In this document: positions 17,586 through 26,780 of the stretch, piece by piece | How the letters are laid out: every line of letters begins with the position of its first letter | Position numbering within the stretch: the first letter of the stretch is position 1 | NCBI GenBank assembly: GCA_910588885.1 | Contig: CAJUSQ010000004.1 | Coordinates: forward strand, 1-64,000 | Length of the DNA stretch: 64,000 nt | Direction: 5' to 3' | Source: an uncultured Lachnospiraceae bacterium | GTDB taxonomy: Bacteria > Bacillota > Clostridia > Lachnospirales > Lachnospiraceae | The notes under the pieces: generated by a model | The model's database searches: none | Seen by the model: only the letters and a program-made list of their open reading frames with translations | What the model was told of the DNA's origin: nothing | Made by a program: the position numbers and the translations under genes

Positions 17586-17593
17586 TATGTCAA
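17565..17593 (-). promoter_or_regulatory. SigA promoter of the padR operon
   Basis: On the minus strand a perfect TTGACA (17588-17593), 17-bp spacer, and TATACT (17565-17570). Confidence 0.85.
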
Positions 17594-17646
17594 CACTTTT
17601 TTAAACTTAACGCTTTTCTATCGTACCTCGGACACCGGGCGGCCTG

Positions 17647-18156
17647 TCAAAACCGCTCAATAAGCCTGCAGGTTTTCAGCCATTCCCGCTGCTTTCGATA
17701 ATCCGGCAAAATGTCCTCCACCAGCTTCCAAAAGGCCGGGGAATGGTTCATTTCTTTCAGATGGCACAATTCATGCACCACCACATAATCCAGCACTTCC
17801 AGGGGCGCCATCACAAGCCGCCAGTTAAAATTCAGGTTCCCCTTGCTGCTGCAGCTTCCCCAGCGGCTTCTTACATCCTTGATACGGACTGCCCCCACTT
17901 CTTCTCCCAGCAGCTTTCGATAATGCTCCACCCGCTCCGTCACCAGAACGGCCGCCTGCTGCCGGTACCAGCCCTTAAGGGCTTCGGCCACCGCGTCCGG
18001 GTCTGTCCGGGCCGTCAGCACCGCCATCCTGTTCCCTTCCGGCATAACTCCCGGTTTTCGGTAGGAACGGTACTTCCGAACCTCCAATAAATAATCCTTT
18101 CCCAGATAGGGAACGGATATCCCCTTTTGGGAAAGGGACTCCCCGCTTCCCGCCAT
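17647..18156 (-). CDS. YgjP-like zinc metallopeptidase (DUF45/M48-like)
   Basis: 169 aa, soluble. The C-terminal half has the signature RSRWGSCS followed by HELCHLKEMNHSPAFW: His128, Glu129 and His132 form a gluzincin site, with a further ligand expected in the NHSPAFW segment. Family members are small cytoplasmic putative proteases with little known about substrates. ATG follows GGAGAGTAG and sits 3 bp after the mscL stop, so it is probably co-transcribed with mscL. Confidence 0.88.
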   Translation of the reverse strand: MAGSGESLSQKGISVPYLGKDYLLEVRKYRSYRKPGVMPEGNRMAVLTARTDPDAVAEALKGWYRQQAAVLVTERVEHYRKLLGEEVGAVRIKDVRSRWGSCSSKGNLNFNWRLVMAPLEVLDYVVVHELCHLKEMNHSPAFWKLVEDILPDYRKQREWLKTCRLIERF

Positions 18157-18159
18157 CTG

Positions 18160-18666
18160 CTACTCTCCCGCGGCGGATGCGTCTGCATCCGGCTCCTCTG
18201 CCGATGCTTTTTCCAGCAGCGCTGCTATGGAAGGATCCAGCACCGAGGTACAGTGGGGGCACCTCAGGGCTCCCACTGCAATCTCCGTCTTACAATAGGG
18301 GCATTCTTTTGTCTTCGGGGCCTCCGGCTGCTTTTCTTCCTTTTTCGTAAACCGCTCGTTAATCGCATTGATTCCTTTTACCAGGCAGAAAATCACAAAA
18401 GCGGTAATCAGGAAATTAATCACGGCTGTCAGAAAGCTTCCGTACATCAAAACCGGCGCGCTCTCCCCGCTTCCCAGCTGCAGCGTCAGATTTGAAAAAT
18501 CGGTACCGCCGAATATTCCCAGAATCGGGGTCAGGACATCCTGATTCAGGGAAGTTACAATCGCCGTAAATGCCCCGCCGACAATTACACCGACTGCCAT
18601 ATCCATTACATTTCCCCGGGTTATAAATTTCTTAAATTCACTGATAAAACCTTTTCCTTTTTTCAT
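18160..18666 (-). CDS. mscL: Large-conductance mechanosensitive channel with zinc-ribbon tail
   Basis: Pressure-release channel opened by membrane tension under hypo-osmotic shock. Residues 1-105 are MscL: N-terminal amphipathic helix, TM1 (about 18-45) with MDMAVGVIVGGAFTAIV, an extracellular loop and TM2 (about 74-97). Instead of the short C-terminal bundle the protein continues to 168 aa with a zinc ribbon (Cys122, 125, 136 and 139, CPYC...CPHC) and an acidic tail. What the ribbon binds is unknown. Heads a two-gene operon with the YgjP-like peptidase. Confidence 0.92.
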   Translation of the reverse strand: MKKGKGFISEFKKFITRGNVMDMAVGVIVGGAFTAIVTSLNQDVLTPILGIFGGTDFSNLTLQLGSGESAPVLMYGSFLTAVINFLITAFVIFCLVKGINAINERFTKKEEKQPEAPKTKECPYCKTEIAVGALRCPHCTSVLDPSIAALLEKASAEEPDADASAAGE

Positions 18667-18771
18667 CCGTTATCCCTCCCGTAATTGTCCTTCACGGCAA
18701 AAGCTCCGGCCTTTGCCTGTTATCGTCCGTTCCCTGTAGCAGCAGGACCGTCCGGCAGGTCCGGACGCCTG

Positions 18772-19443
18772 TTATTTGATCCCCCGGAAGCAGGAAACCG
18801 GCACCCGCTTCTTGGCTTCATTGGCCGCTTCCGCCCAGGAAATATCCTTTTCAATAAAAAGCTTCTGCTGAAGCCGCCGGATCATCGCTTTCCGCTCCAT
18901 CAGCTCTTCATAATATTTCTTATTCAGTTCTTTCCTCCGCTTCCGGCGTTCCTCCCAATAGTTTTCCTCCATCTTTTTCCGAAGGCTTTTCCGGCTTTCC
19001 TTGGGCTGGCTGTACCCATGGTATTCCTCCTTCGTGGCGCCGAAGGAATGAACCACGTAATTGCCGCCGTTCATAGGCCCCCAGGGATCGTTAAAGCTGA
19101 AATTCTTTTTCAGGGTATCCAGCACCCAGGCTTCGTATTCCGGATCGTTTTTCATGGCCGCAAACCCAGCGTCCGAAATATAAACCGAAACCGTATTCCG
19201 ATATTGGGAAGGATGCATCCTAAGCCCGGCTATGGTATCGTAAATATATTCTTTGTACTCCTCCATCGTCATATCCTGGGTGGATTCCGACACGGCCGAA
19301 ACGGATTCCGCCTGGGACTGCCCCTTTGCCTCATATGCAGTCTTTACCTGGCTGTCAAAATCCGTTTTCGGCGCCTCCAGGCTTTTTATAAAATCCTGAT
19401 ATGTGCTTGTGAAATAATTCACATGAATCTGGTTTGCTTTCAT
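18772..19443 (-). CDS. Hypothetical protein with charged C-terminal coiled coil
   Basis: About 223 aa with no signal peptide or membrane segment. The first 70 residues are polar; the middle contains TMEEYKEYIYDTIAGLRMHP, VSVYISDAGFAAMKNDPEYE and WGPMNGGNYVVHSFGAT; the C-terminal third is highly charged and helical (from KMEENYWEERRKRRKELNKK). I do not recognise a family with certainty. ATG at 19443 is preceded by AAAGGAG; an in-frame start at 19620 would add 59 residues of lower-complexity sequence. It stands alone. Confidence 0.7.
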   Translation of the reverse strand: MKANQIHVNYFTSTYQDFIKSLEAPKTDFDSQVKTAYEAKGQSQAESVSAVSESTQDMTMEEYKEYIYDTIAGLRMHPSQYRNTVSVYISDAGFAAMKNDPEYEAWVLDTLKKNFSFNDPWGPMNGGNYVVHSFGATKEEYHGYSQPKESRKSLRKKMEENYWEERRKRRKELNKKYYEELMERKAMIRRLQQKLFIEKDISWAEAANEAKKRVPVSCFRGIK

Positions 19444-19658
19444 CCGTATCTGCTCCTTTCTATGGGCCGGGCCTTTTGAACCGGGCCGATGCCGGTACTC
19501 GCCGAAATACAGGAAATCCTTCCGTCTGTTACTGTATATATCGGCCATTTTTTCCTGTTTCGGAAAGGAAACTGCTACGAATTCCGTTTTTTCTGTTACT
19601 GAATCTGTTATGGAGCCCATAAGGGATACCCGTTCCCTTGCTGTTTTTTTTCTCCATC

Positions 19659-21443
19659 CTATGCCACATGAAATTTACTGATCTCTGCCTGAAGGGTCTC
19701 CGCGCTTTGCTTGGTTTTCATTACCTGCTCTAAGACTTCCGAAGACTCCCCGGCAATTACCGATGCCCGCTGGGCAATTTCCGTGGTCCCATCCGCGCCT
19801 TCTTCCGCCGCCCTGGAAATATCACCCATGGAATTTATGATCCCTTCCATACTTTCAAACAGCTCCTGGGCAATCGTATTGAATTCCTGCATCAATCCGT
19901 CCACGGAAGCGCCGTCCTGGCTGTATTGCTCTCCAATCGTAAGGAAATCCTCGTAATCCGCCGTTACGTCATTCACTACAAAATCCAGTAATTTTCTGGA
20001 ATTGGCAGAGAGGTTTTCCACTGCCGACGTTACCTCCTGGGTAACTGCCTGGATCTGGATCACCGTCTGCCTGGACTGCTCTGCCAAAGCTCCGATCTCC
20101 CCGGCTACAACCGCAAATCCTCTTCCGGCTTCCCCGGCTCTGGCTGCTTCAATGGATGCATTTAAAGACAGCAGGTTGGTCTGGGAGGATACGTTCATAA
20201 TAACACTCGCAAGCTCGTATATTTGTTCGATTACCTTTGCATTTTCCAGGGCCGTTTCCAGATCCTGCTGAATCTCTTTCTTTAAAAGAGCCGCTTTTTC
20301 CTGAGCCGTCTTGATCTTCCGGTTGGTTTCTTCGGCCCGGCCCTTGATCTCCGCCGCGCCTTTTGCCCCGTCCTGGGAACGCTGTGCAATATGCTCAACG
20401 GCTCCATGAATCTCTCCGGCTGCCGCATCCGCCATTGTGGTAGTTGCCGCCGTTTCCTCCATTCCGGCAGACAGCTGCTGGGTCGCCGCCGATACGCTTG
20501 CGATATCCTGATTCAGCTTTCCTACACATTCATTGACAGACCCGGCCGCCGCGTTGATCGTCTCGGACTCTGTCTGTACCTGGCAAATCAGCTTTACCAT
20601 GGCGTCTTTCATATCCTTGATACACCTGGCCAGATGGCCGAAATCGTCCCGCCGTGTCAGGAACTTTTTCATAAAGTCATTGGAATAATCTCCTTCTGCC
20701 ATCGCGTTCATCTGTTTTACCGCCGCATTCAGGGACCTCGTAATATCCAAAACAATCAAAACGGCAACCACAATCAGTACCGCAACCGCCAATGCAATAG
20801 CCGCAACCCCAATGCTCTGGATCGCCCGGAAGATATTTTTTATGGGCGCGCTGTTCTCCACCGCCAGGCTTTCCAGCTCATCCACATAGTTCCCTGTGCC
20901 GACCACCCACTGCCATGGCTCAAACGCTTTGCTGTAAGCCCGTTTCGGATAGGTTTCCGTACTGTCTTCTTTGGTATAATAATATTCCGTAAAGCCGCCC
21001 TCAGGCTGACGGCCGTTTGTGATGATATCCTTAATCATCTGGTATCCGTTGCTGTCCTTTGTATCCAGACGGTTTGTCCCTTCCGTTTCCTGGCCTAAAA
21101 GGACTACATTCTCTCCCTCATATGTATCAATCCAAAAATACCCGTTCTCTCCGTACCGAAGCTCCCGGATCAAATCCGCCGCCAGCGTCTTGGCTTCTTC
21201 CTCAGTATAAATGCCTTCCTGGTGCCTTGCATAAATCGTTTCCAACAGGGTAATTACATTTTCCACCTGCCCTTTTATCTGAGCGTCATAATCCTCGTAT
21301 AATGTTGTTTTCATACTGGAAACCGACTGCTGGTAGGCTTGGTTCATCCCGGCTATATTCAGAATGCCCAGAATACACATGGACACCGCCGCCAAGGTTG
21401 TCAGTATAATCAATTTGGTACGTACTTTCCGATTTGCAAACAT
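19659..21443 (-). CDS. Methyl-accepting chemotaxis protein with sCache sensor domain
   Basis: Chemoreceptor of about 594 aa built like the one at 3.3-5.1 kb: TM1 at about 10-35, single-Cache domain with [17 protein letters not shown] and [17 protein letters not shown]2, HAMP, and signalling coiled coil with tip [19 protein letters not shown]. Sequence similarity to the first receptor is clear in the sensor, so they may be paralogues with different ligands. ATG at 21443 lies after GATGAGGGAG; the longer open frame to 21536 crosses an intergenic repeat and is unlikely to be translated. Divergent from the two-component system. Confidence 0.9.
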   Translation of the reverse strand: MFANRKVRTKLIILTTLAAVSMCILGILNIAGMNQAYQQSVSSMKTTLYEDYDAQIKGQVENVITLLETIYARHQEGIYTEEEAKTLAADLIRELRYGENGYFWIDTYEGENVVLLGQETEGTNRLDTKDSNGYQMIKDIITNGRQPEGGFTEYYYTKEDSTETYPKRAYSKAFEPWQWVVGTGNYVDELESLAVENSAPIKNIFRAIQSIGVAAIALAVAVLIVVAVLIVLDITRSLNAAVKQMNAMAEGDYSNDFMKKFLTRRDDFGHLARCIKDMKDAMVKLICQVQTESETINAAAGSVNECVGKLNQDIASVSAATQQLSAGMEETAATTTMADAAAGEIHGAVEHIAQRSQDGAKGAAEIKGRAEETNRKIKTAQEKAALLKKEIQQDLETALENAKVIEQIYELASVIMNVSSQTNLLSLNASIEAARAGEAGRGFAVVAGEIGALAEQSRQTVIQIQAVTQEVTSAVENLSANSRKLLDFVVNDVTADYEDFLTIGEQYSQDGASVDGLMQEFNTIAQELFESMEGIINSMGDISRAAEEGADGTTEIAQRASVIAGESSEVLEQVMKTKQSAETLQAEISKFHVA

Positions 21444-21488
21444 TGCTCCCTCATCCTTTCCTCGGTAAAGCCTTTGTGAGAATCCGCT

Positions 21489-21532
21489 CTGCCGGAGCAC
21501 GTTTGCAGTTCCAAACACACTCCGGGCGTTCT
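21489..21532. repeat. Dispersed inverted repeat (GTGTTTG type), copy B
   Basis: CCGGAGCACGTTTG and CCAAACACACTCCGG face each other across a short loop. Both the CCGG ends and the GTTTG/CAAAC core match the element at 3158-3208. Confidence 0.45.
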
Positions 21533-21689
21533 CCACCCTTCCTTCTTACAATTACAGCTTAAATTTTACCACTTTTTTTTCCGGTTGAAAAGAAAGAACA
21601 AAATGCTTTTTCAATTTTTTTCCGGTCCCTGCCCCGGGCGGCCCCAAAAAATCAAAAACCGGATTTTTAAGTTATTTTTAAGAAATTTC

Positions 21690-21721
21690 TTGCGTTTCTT
21701 TTCAGCCCGAACTATTATAAT
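21690..21721 (+). promoter_or_regulatory. SigA-like promoter of the two-component operon
   Basis: TTGCGT (21690-21695), 17-bp spacer, TATTAT (21713-21718), which overlaps a perfect TATAAT at 21716-21721; 34-39 bp upstream of the ATG. Confidence 0.6.
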
Positions 21722-21754
21722 GCATGTTAAGAACTACAGGAAAGGACTGATACG

Positions 21755-22468
21755 ATGGAAGCAGAAACCATTTTAGTCGTGGACGACAACCGGGAAATCG
21801 TCTACTCTTTAAGTAAATTACTGGAATTCGAGGGCTACCGCACCTTAAAGGCTTACAACGGCATGGAAGCATTGGAAGTGCTGGGTGCAAACCAGGTGGA
21901 CCTGATCCTTCTGGATGTGATGATGCCGAAGCTCAACGGGCTTTCCGCCTTAATGAAAATCCGGGAGTCCAATAAAATCCCGGTCATTATCCTCTCCGCC
22001 AAAACCGAAGAAAGCGACAAGGTTTCCGGCTTAATCATGGGAGCCGACGACTATATCAGCAAGCCCTACAATACGGCAGAGCTGGTGGCCCGGGTAAAAG
22101 CCCAGCTTCGGCGTTACCATGCCTGGGGCGGCAGCGCCCCTAAGCAGGATGAAGAGCGGATCGTCAACGGCGGCCTGGTACTGGACAAAATCCAGCGGAT
22201 TGTCATTGTGGACGGCCAGGAAGTAAAGCTGACGGCTACGGAATATAAAATTTTAAAGCTTCTCATGGAACACCCGGGACAGGTCTTCCCGGCGGAACAG
22301 ATTTACCAGCGGGTCTGGCAGGAGATTTCCGACTATTCTGTGGAGAACACGGTCATGGTGCATATCCGCCATATCCGTGAAAAAACAGAAATTGATCCGA
22401 AAAATCCAAAATACGTAAAGGTGGTGTGGGGCATTGGCTACAAAATGGAAAAGTACAATTCCGTATAA
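21755..22468 (+). CDS. OmpR/PhoB-family response regulator
   Basis: 237 aa. Receiver domain with the acidic pair VVDDN at 9-11, phosphoacceptor Asp54 (LLDVMMP) and the switch lysine in SKPYN, followed by a winged-helix output domain (LTATEYKILKLLMEHPGQVF...VHIRHIREKTE). The ATG follows AGGAAAGGA. Its 3' end overlaps the histidine kinase gene by 35 bp, so the pair are an operon. Target genes are not evident; the neighbouring convergent rhamnosidase is one possibility. Confidence 0.94.
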   Translation: MEAETILVVDDNREIVYSLSKLLEFEGYRTLKAYNGMEALEVLGANQVDLILLDVMMPKLNGLSALMKIRESNKIPVIILSAKTEESDKVSGLIMGADDYISKPYNTAELVARVKAQLRRYHAWGGSAPKQDEERIVNGGLVLDKIQRIVIVDGQEVKLTATEYKILKLLMEHPGQVFPAEQIYQRVWQEISDYSVENTVMVHIRHIREKTEIDPKNPKYVKVVWGIGYKMEKYNSV

Positions 22469-23747
22469 ATTATTAAATCGTGTTATAACTAATTCCAAAT
22501 TCCGGCTCCTGGTCGGGCTGCTTTCGGGGGTCTTAACCTTTATTCTCCTTTATGCCATGTTGAAGTGGCAGTACGTTTTAAATACCAGGGAGGTCTGGCG
22601 GTACGGGATTGCCGCAAATATCTTTATGATCCTCAGCGCTTTTCTGCTGCTGAGATTTTATTTAAACAAGACTTACCGCAAAAGCCAAAGCGCCGGGGAA
22701 TATTCTTATCGGGATTGGAAGCATCTGGTGGCTCAGCAGCAGAAAATCCTGCTTTCGGTCATCCTGTTTCTGGGATTCCTGGCTGTCAGCTATCTGGTCA
22801 ACCTGGTGACCCGGAACAACAGCTACGGATATTATTGGGGTGTTTCCAACTATGCCACCGGATACGTACTGGTGTTCTCGGCCTTTCTCCTTTTCCTGAC
22901 CTGCGAATTCACCTTGGCATTTTTTATGCGCAGGCTTTTGGACGACATTATGGCCAGGACGGATGAAGCCAATAAGAAAATCGTGGACGCCGCCATCGAA
23001 TCCTCCCTGGCGGCCGAGAAAAAAAGCATCCAGGACTCTATCCGGAGCGAACAATTAAAGATCGATTTAATTTCCAACGTTTCCCATGACCTGAAAACGC
23101 CTTTAACTTCCATGGTGGGTTATATTGATCTGATGAAAAAAGAGGACCTGAACGATACCATGACGGACTATGTGGAGGTACTGTCCAATAAGGCCCAGAA
23201 ATTGAAAGAAATGATTGAAAGCCTGTTTTCCCTGGCCAAAACCAGCAGCGGCAATATCGAGCTCCATCCGGAGCCTCTGAACCTAAACCGGCTTTTAGAG
23301 CAGATCTATGCGGATATGGAGGATAAAATTGTGGCCAGCCCGCTGGAATTCGTCCTTTCCCTGACGGCAGAGGAGGCGGAGCTTACCACAGACAGCGGCT
23401 ATTTGTACCGGATCTGCCAGAATTTAATTGAAAATGCTCTGAAATACAGCGCGGACAACACCCGGGTATTTTTAAAAACCGCCTCCCTCCAAAAGGACAG
23501 GGAACGCCTCCTTCGCTTTGAAATCACCAATACGGCCGCTTACCGCATGGATTTTACAAAGGAACAGATCGTCGAGCGGTTTGCCCGGGGAGACGCCTCC
23601 CGCACCGGGGAGGGCAACGGCCTGGGGCTTGCCATCGTAAGCACCTACACCTCTGCCCTGGGCGGGCGGTTCGATCTCTCCATCGACTGTGACCAGTTCC
23701 GGGCAACCTTGGAATTTACGGTCAGTGACCGGGCCGAAGACGGCTGA
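22434..23747 (+). CDS. Membrane sensor histidine kinase
   Basis: About 437 aa. Four predicted membrane helices lie in residues 24-165, with little extracellular sequence, so sensing is probably within the membrane or by a partner. The kinase core has H-box NVSHDLKTPLTS (His218), N-box NLIENALKYS and G-box GEGNGLGLAIV. I accept a TTG start at 22434 behind AAGGTGG because the next in-frame ATG would delete the first membrane helix. Overlaps the response regulator upstream and, convergently, the rhamnosidase gene by 26 bp. Confidence 0.9.
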   Translation: MATKWKSTIPYKLLNRVITNSKFRLLVGLLSGVLTFILLYAMLKWQYVLNTREVWRYGIAANIFMILSAFLLLRFYLNKTYRKSQSAGEYSYRDWKHLVAQQQKILLSVILFLGFLAVSYLVNLVTRNNSYGYYWGVSNYATGYVLVFSAFLLFLTCEFTLAFFMRRLLDDIMARTDEANKKIVDAAIESSLAAEKKSIQDSIRSEQLKIDLISNVSHDLKTPLTSMVGYIDLMKKEDLNDTMTDYVEVLSNKAQKLKEMIESLFSLAKTSSGNIELHPEPLNLNRLLEQIYADMEDKIVASPLEFVLSLTAEEAELTTDSGYLYRICQNLIENALKYSADNTRVFLKTASLQKDRERLLRFEITNTAAYRMDFTKEQIVERFARGDASRTGEGNGLGLAIVSTYTSALGGRFDLSIDCDQFRATLEFTVSDRAEDG

Positions 23748-26574
23748 TTTCTTCTTCCGCCTTCCAAAGGGCCTCGGGCGCAAAAGGAAGCCAGGGCATT
23801 TTCGAAATATCCAGGAAGGATTTTGCCCCCATTTCCGGATCACCGGATCTGGCCATTCCTGCAATGGCAGGCACATATTTTTCCAGGATTTCCAACGCCT
23901 GTTCATCCTTCGCCAGCCGTTCCAGGGTTGTCCCCTCATGGTAGGGGCAGCAGAAATCCCGGGCGGGACGATAGCAGAAATCATAGCTGCCGGCCGAAAG
24001 CTCCTGCTCTTCTATCTCATAGCCCGGCAGCCGCACCAGGGCCGTACAGTGGAACGGTATTTCCACATGGACCTTCAGGCTTCCGTCCTCCCGGATGGCC
24101 CAGCTGCTTTCATACCTGCCCTGGACGGAATCGTACCGGCACCGGACATGGCCCAGGCGAATGTCCGGACGGGGCTCTATAATCGCTTTCCCAAAGCCCG
24201 GCGTTGCGGGCCGAATCCCTGCAATCCAGCCGTACATGAATTCCATCACGGAGCCATACGAATAATGGTTCAGGGAATTCATGCCCGTATCGCTGATGGT
24301 CCCGTCCGGCAGCACGGAATTCCACCGCTCCCAAATTGTGGTGGCCCCCAGATTCACGCTGTAGAGCCAGCTGGGGAAGCCCTCTTTTAATAGGAAATCA
24401 TAGGCCAGCTCCGTCATGTTGTTTTCCGCCAAAACCGTACACAGCAGCGGCGCTCCCACAAAACCGCATTTGATCTGGTTGCAGTCCATCTGAAGCCGCG
24501 CTTTGAAGCCTTCCAAAATCTTCTTTTTCTCCCGGTACACCCCGAATTTCAACGCAATGACATATGCCGCCTGGGTATTGACGGCCAGCCGCCCGGTTTC
24601 GGAAAAATATTCCCGCAAAGTCGCCTTTCTAATCTCTTCCGCCAGTTTTCCATACGCTTTTGCATCCTCCGTCCGGCCAAGGGTTTCCGCCATCCGGGCC
24701 ACAATCCGGGCGGAATTGTAATAATAGACGGAACCGATGTAGCCGCTGTCCGTGCCGCCGCTCATGCTGGTAGGGGTCGCCCCGTCCAACGCCAGCCAGT
24801 CCCCGAAAGACATGCCGAAGTCATACAGATACCGGGTGCCGCGCTCCTGATCCTTTCCGGTTACATAGTCCACCCATCCCTTTGCCAGCTTATAATCGAA
24901 CTCCAGTTCTTTTTTCCCGCCATAATACCGATACAGGGTTTGGGGGAGAATCGTCGCCACATCGCTCCATACGCTGGACACGTTCTCTTCATGTCCGAAG
25001 TTCGGCAGGAAATTCGGTACGCCTCCCTGCAGAAACTCCTGCTCGTCCATCAAATCCTTTAAGAATTTATGATAAAATGCCCTGGTATCCATATGGTAGC
25101 TGGCCGTTGGGGCGAATACCTGGGCATCTCCGGTCCAGCCCAGCCGCTCACTGCGCTGAGGACAGTCCGTGGGAATATCCAGAAAATTGGATTTCAGGCC
25201 CCAGACCGTATTTTCATACAAACGGTTGATTTTCTCATGTCCGGTGGTAAGGAATCCCGTCCGGGTCAAATCGGAATACAGCACTTTTCCCTGAAAACAA
25301 TCTGCGGGAACTTCCCCCGGCCAGCCCGTCACCCGCACATAGCGAAATCCAAAGAAGGTGAAGTGGGGCCGTACCCGTTCCTTCTGCCCGTTGGACACAT
25401 AGACGAACCGGGACAATGCATCCCGGTAATTCCGGTTGTAAAAATTCCCCTGCTGCAGGATTTCCCCAAAGTCCAGGACAATCCTGGTACCCTTTGGCAG
25501 CTCCGCCGTAAATTCCATGATTCCCGCAAAGTTCTGGCCCAGATCCAGCACCGTTTCCCCGGCAGGCGTGTGAATCACCTCTTTTACCGTAAGCTCCTCC
25601 TTTTCCAGCACCGGAAGGCTGTAACGGTCGGTCAGGTTTTCCTTTTTCAGATTCTCGATACGGGGCCCGGCCTCTAAAGCAGAATTCCCGGCTGTTTCCA
25701 CGTTCTTTCCGGGTACTTCCGCTGTTTCTCCGGCTGTTTCCGGGTGCAGAACTACGGCATTCCGCCAGGGATTTTCCTTCCCCTCCCAGAGCAGGCGGTT
25801 GTAAATCTCCCCGAAATAAATACCGGAATCCTCAATTTCCGACCCGCGGTACTGCCAGCTTTCGTCCGTCGTCAGCACTTCATAAGTCCCGTCCTCATAT
25901 TCCAGATGCAGTTCCCCAATTACGGCCATCCGGTTCCCGAAGTTCTCCGCCCGGTTTTCCAGGCCGAATACTCCCAGATACCAGCCTTTTCCCACCAAAA
26001 ATTCCAGCGTATTTTCCTGGGCCAGCCACTCTTCTGCCGGAAAAGTAATCACCTGGAGCGCTTTTTCATAAACCGTAAGATAGGGCAGCAAATATTCCTC
26101 CCCCAGCTTTTTCCCATTGAGCCATGCTTCAAACATTCCCACGCCGGAAGCATACAGCCTGGCCCGTTTTATCTTCCCTTTTAAAGAGAAGGTTTTGGAA
26201 AACACGGGATGTATCCTCTCCCCTTCTTCCATGCCGATCCATTCCGCCTGCCAGGGCTCGTCCATTTTTCCGGTTTCTAATTTATTTGGTTCACTGACGG
26301 CGCTTTCCCCGTTTTCCGCCGTCACCCAAACCCTATAATAATAGGTCGTCCTGGGTTTTAATTCGAACTCCAGTTCTTCTCCGGCCTGATTCAGTCCGGC
26401 CCCTTCTTTCTCATAGAGGATTTCCGAAAAATCCGGGCTGAGGCTGACCTCAACCTTTGCCATCACCTGACGCTTCGCTTCCGTTTCCGTTACCTGCCAG
26501 GAACAGGTTACATAGTCATATCGAAATCCTATGGGGTGTTCGATGCCGTTAATTCTGGTATTGATGATTTTCAT
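23722..26574 (-). CDS. GH78 alpha-L-rhamnosidase
   Basis: Glycosidase of about 950 aa predicted to release terminal L-rhamnose from plant glycosides or polysaccharides. An N-terminal beta domain (fibronectin-like, 1-110) is followed by a carbohydrate-binding-like beta sandwich containing ASGVGMFEAWLNGKKLG, then an (alpha/alpha)6 catalytic domain with ERLGWTGDAQVF near residue 485 (family catalytic acidic region) and a C-terminal beta domain. No signal peptide, so it acts on imported substrate. The ATG at 26574 is 9 nt after AAAGG. No transporter is next to it. Confidence 0.92.
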   Translation of the reverse strand: MKIINTRINGIEHPIGFRYDYVTCSWQVTETEAKRQVMAKVEVSLSPDFSEILYEKEGAGLNQAGEELEFELKPRTTYYYRVWVTAENGESAVSEPNKLETGKMDEPWQAEWIGMEEGERIHPVFSKTFSLKGKIKRARLYASGVGMFEAWLNGKKLGEEYLLPYLTVYEKALQVITFPAEEWLAQENTLEFLVGKGWYLGVFGLENRAENFGNRMAVIGELHLEYEDGTYEVLTTDESWQYRGSEIEDSGIYFGEIYNRLLWEGKENPWRNAVVLHPETAGETAEVPGKNVETAGNSALEAGPRIENLKKENLTDRYSLPVLEKEELTVKEVIHTPAGETVLDLGQNFAGIMEFTAELPKGTRIVLDFGEILQQGNFYNRNYRDALSRFVYVSNGQKERVRPHFTFFGFRYVRVTGWPGEVPADCFQGKVLYSDLTRTGFLTTGHEKINRLYENTVWGLKSNFLDIPTDCPQRSERLGWTGDAQVFAPTASYHMDTRAFYHKFLKDLMDEQEFLQGGVPNFLPNFGHEENVSSVWSDVATILPQTLYRYYGGKKELEFDYKLAKGWVDYVTGKDQERGTRYLYDFGMSFGDWLALDGATPTSMSGGTDSGYIGSVYYYNSARIVARMAETLGRTEDAKAYGKLAEEIRKATLREYFSETGRLAVNTQAAYVIALKFGVYREKKKILEGFKARLQMDCNQIKCGFVGAPLLCTVLAENNMTELAYDFLLKEGFPSWLYSVNLGATTIWERWNSVLPDGTISDTGMNSLNHYSYGSVMEFMYGWIAGIRPATPGFGKAIIEPRPDIRLGHVRCRYDSVQGRYESSWAIREDGSLKVHVEIPFHCTALVRLPGYEIEEQELSAGSYDFCYRPARDFCCPYHEGTTLERLAKDEQALEILEKYVPAIAGMARSGDPEMGAKSFLDISKMPWLPFAPEALWKAEEEISRLRPGH

Positions 26575-26712
26575 GAAAGCCATCCTTTCTTTTCTTCTGC
26601 AAAACTCCGGGCTATTCCTTATATTTTATAGGATTTCCTGCGGAAAAGCTATGGATTTCCTTATTTGAAAAGCGACTTTTTTTAAGATGGTTGCGGTTTA
26701 CTTCCCTATTTT

Positions 26713-26751
26713 CAAAACGGCACTGCCCGCTTCTCCTCCGGGCAATGCCGT
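26713..26751 (-). terminator. Intrinsic terminator of the TIGR04086-type gene
   Basis: 13-nt arms ACGGCACTGCCCG and CGGGCAATGCCGT with one mismatch; on the minus strand the hairpin ends in TTTT. Lies 30 bp past the stop at 26781. Confidence 0.75.
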
Positions 26752-26780
26752 ATACTCCCTTTCCTCCAAGCCGGGCGTAT

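Larger units (their letters stand above)
21444..21754. other. 311-bp divergent intergenic region
   Basis: Between a leftward chemoreceptor and a rightward response regulator. It holds a repeat copy (21489-21532), a weak minus-strand promoter (TTTTCA-N17-TAAAAT near 21560-21590) and the plus-strand promoter at 21690-21721. No RNA gene is seen. Confidence 0.6.
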
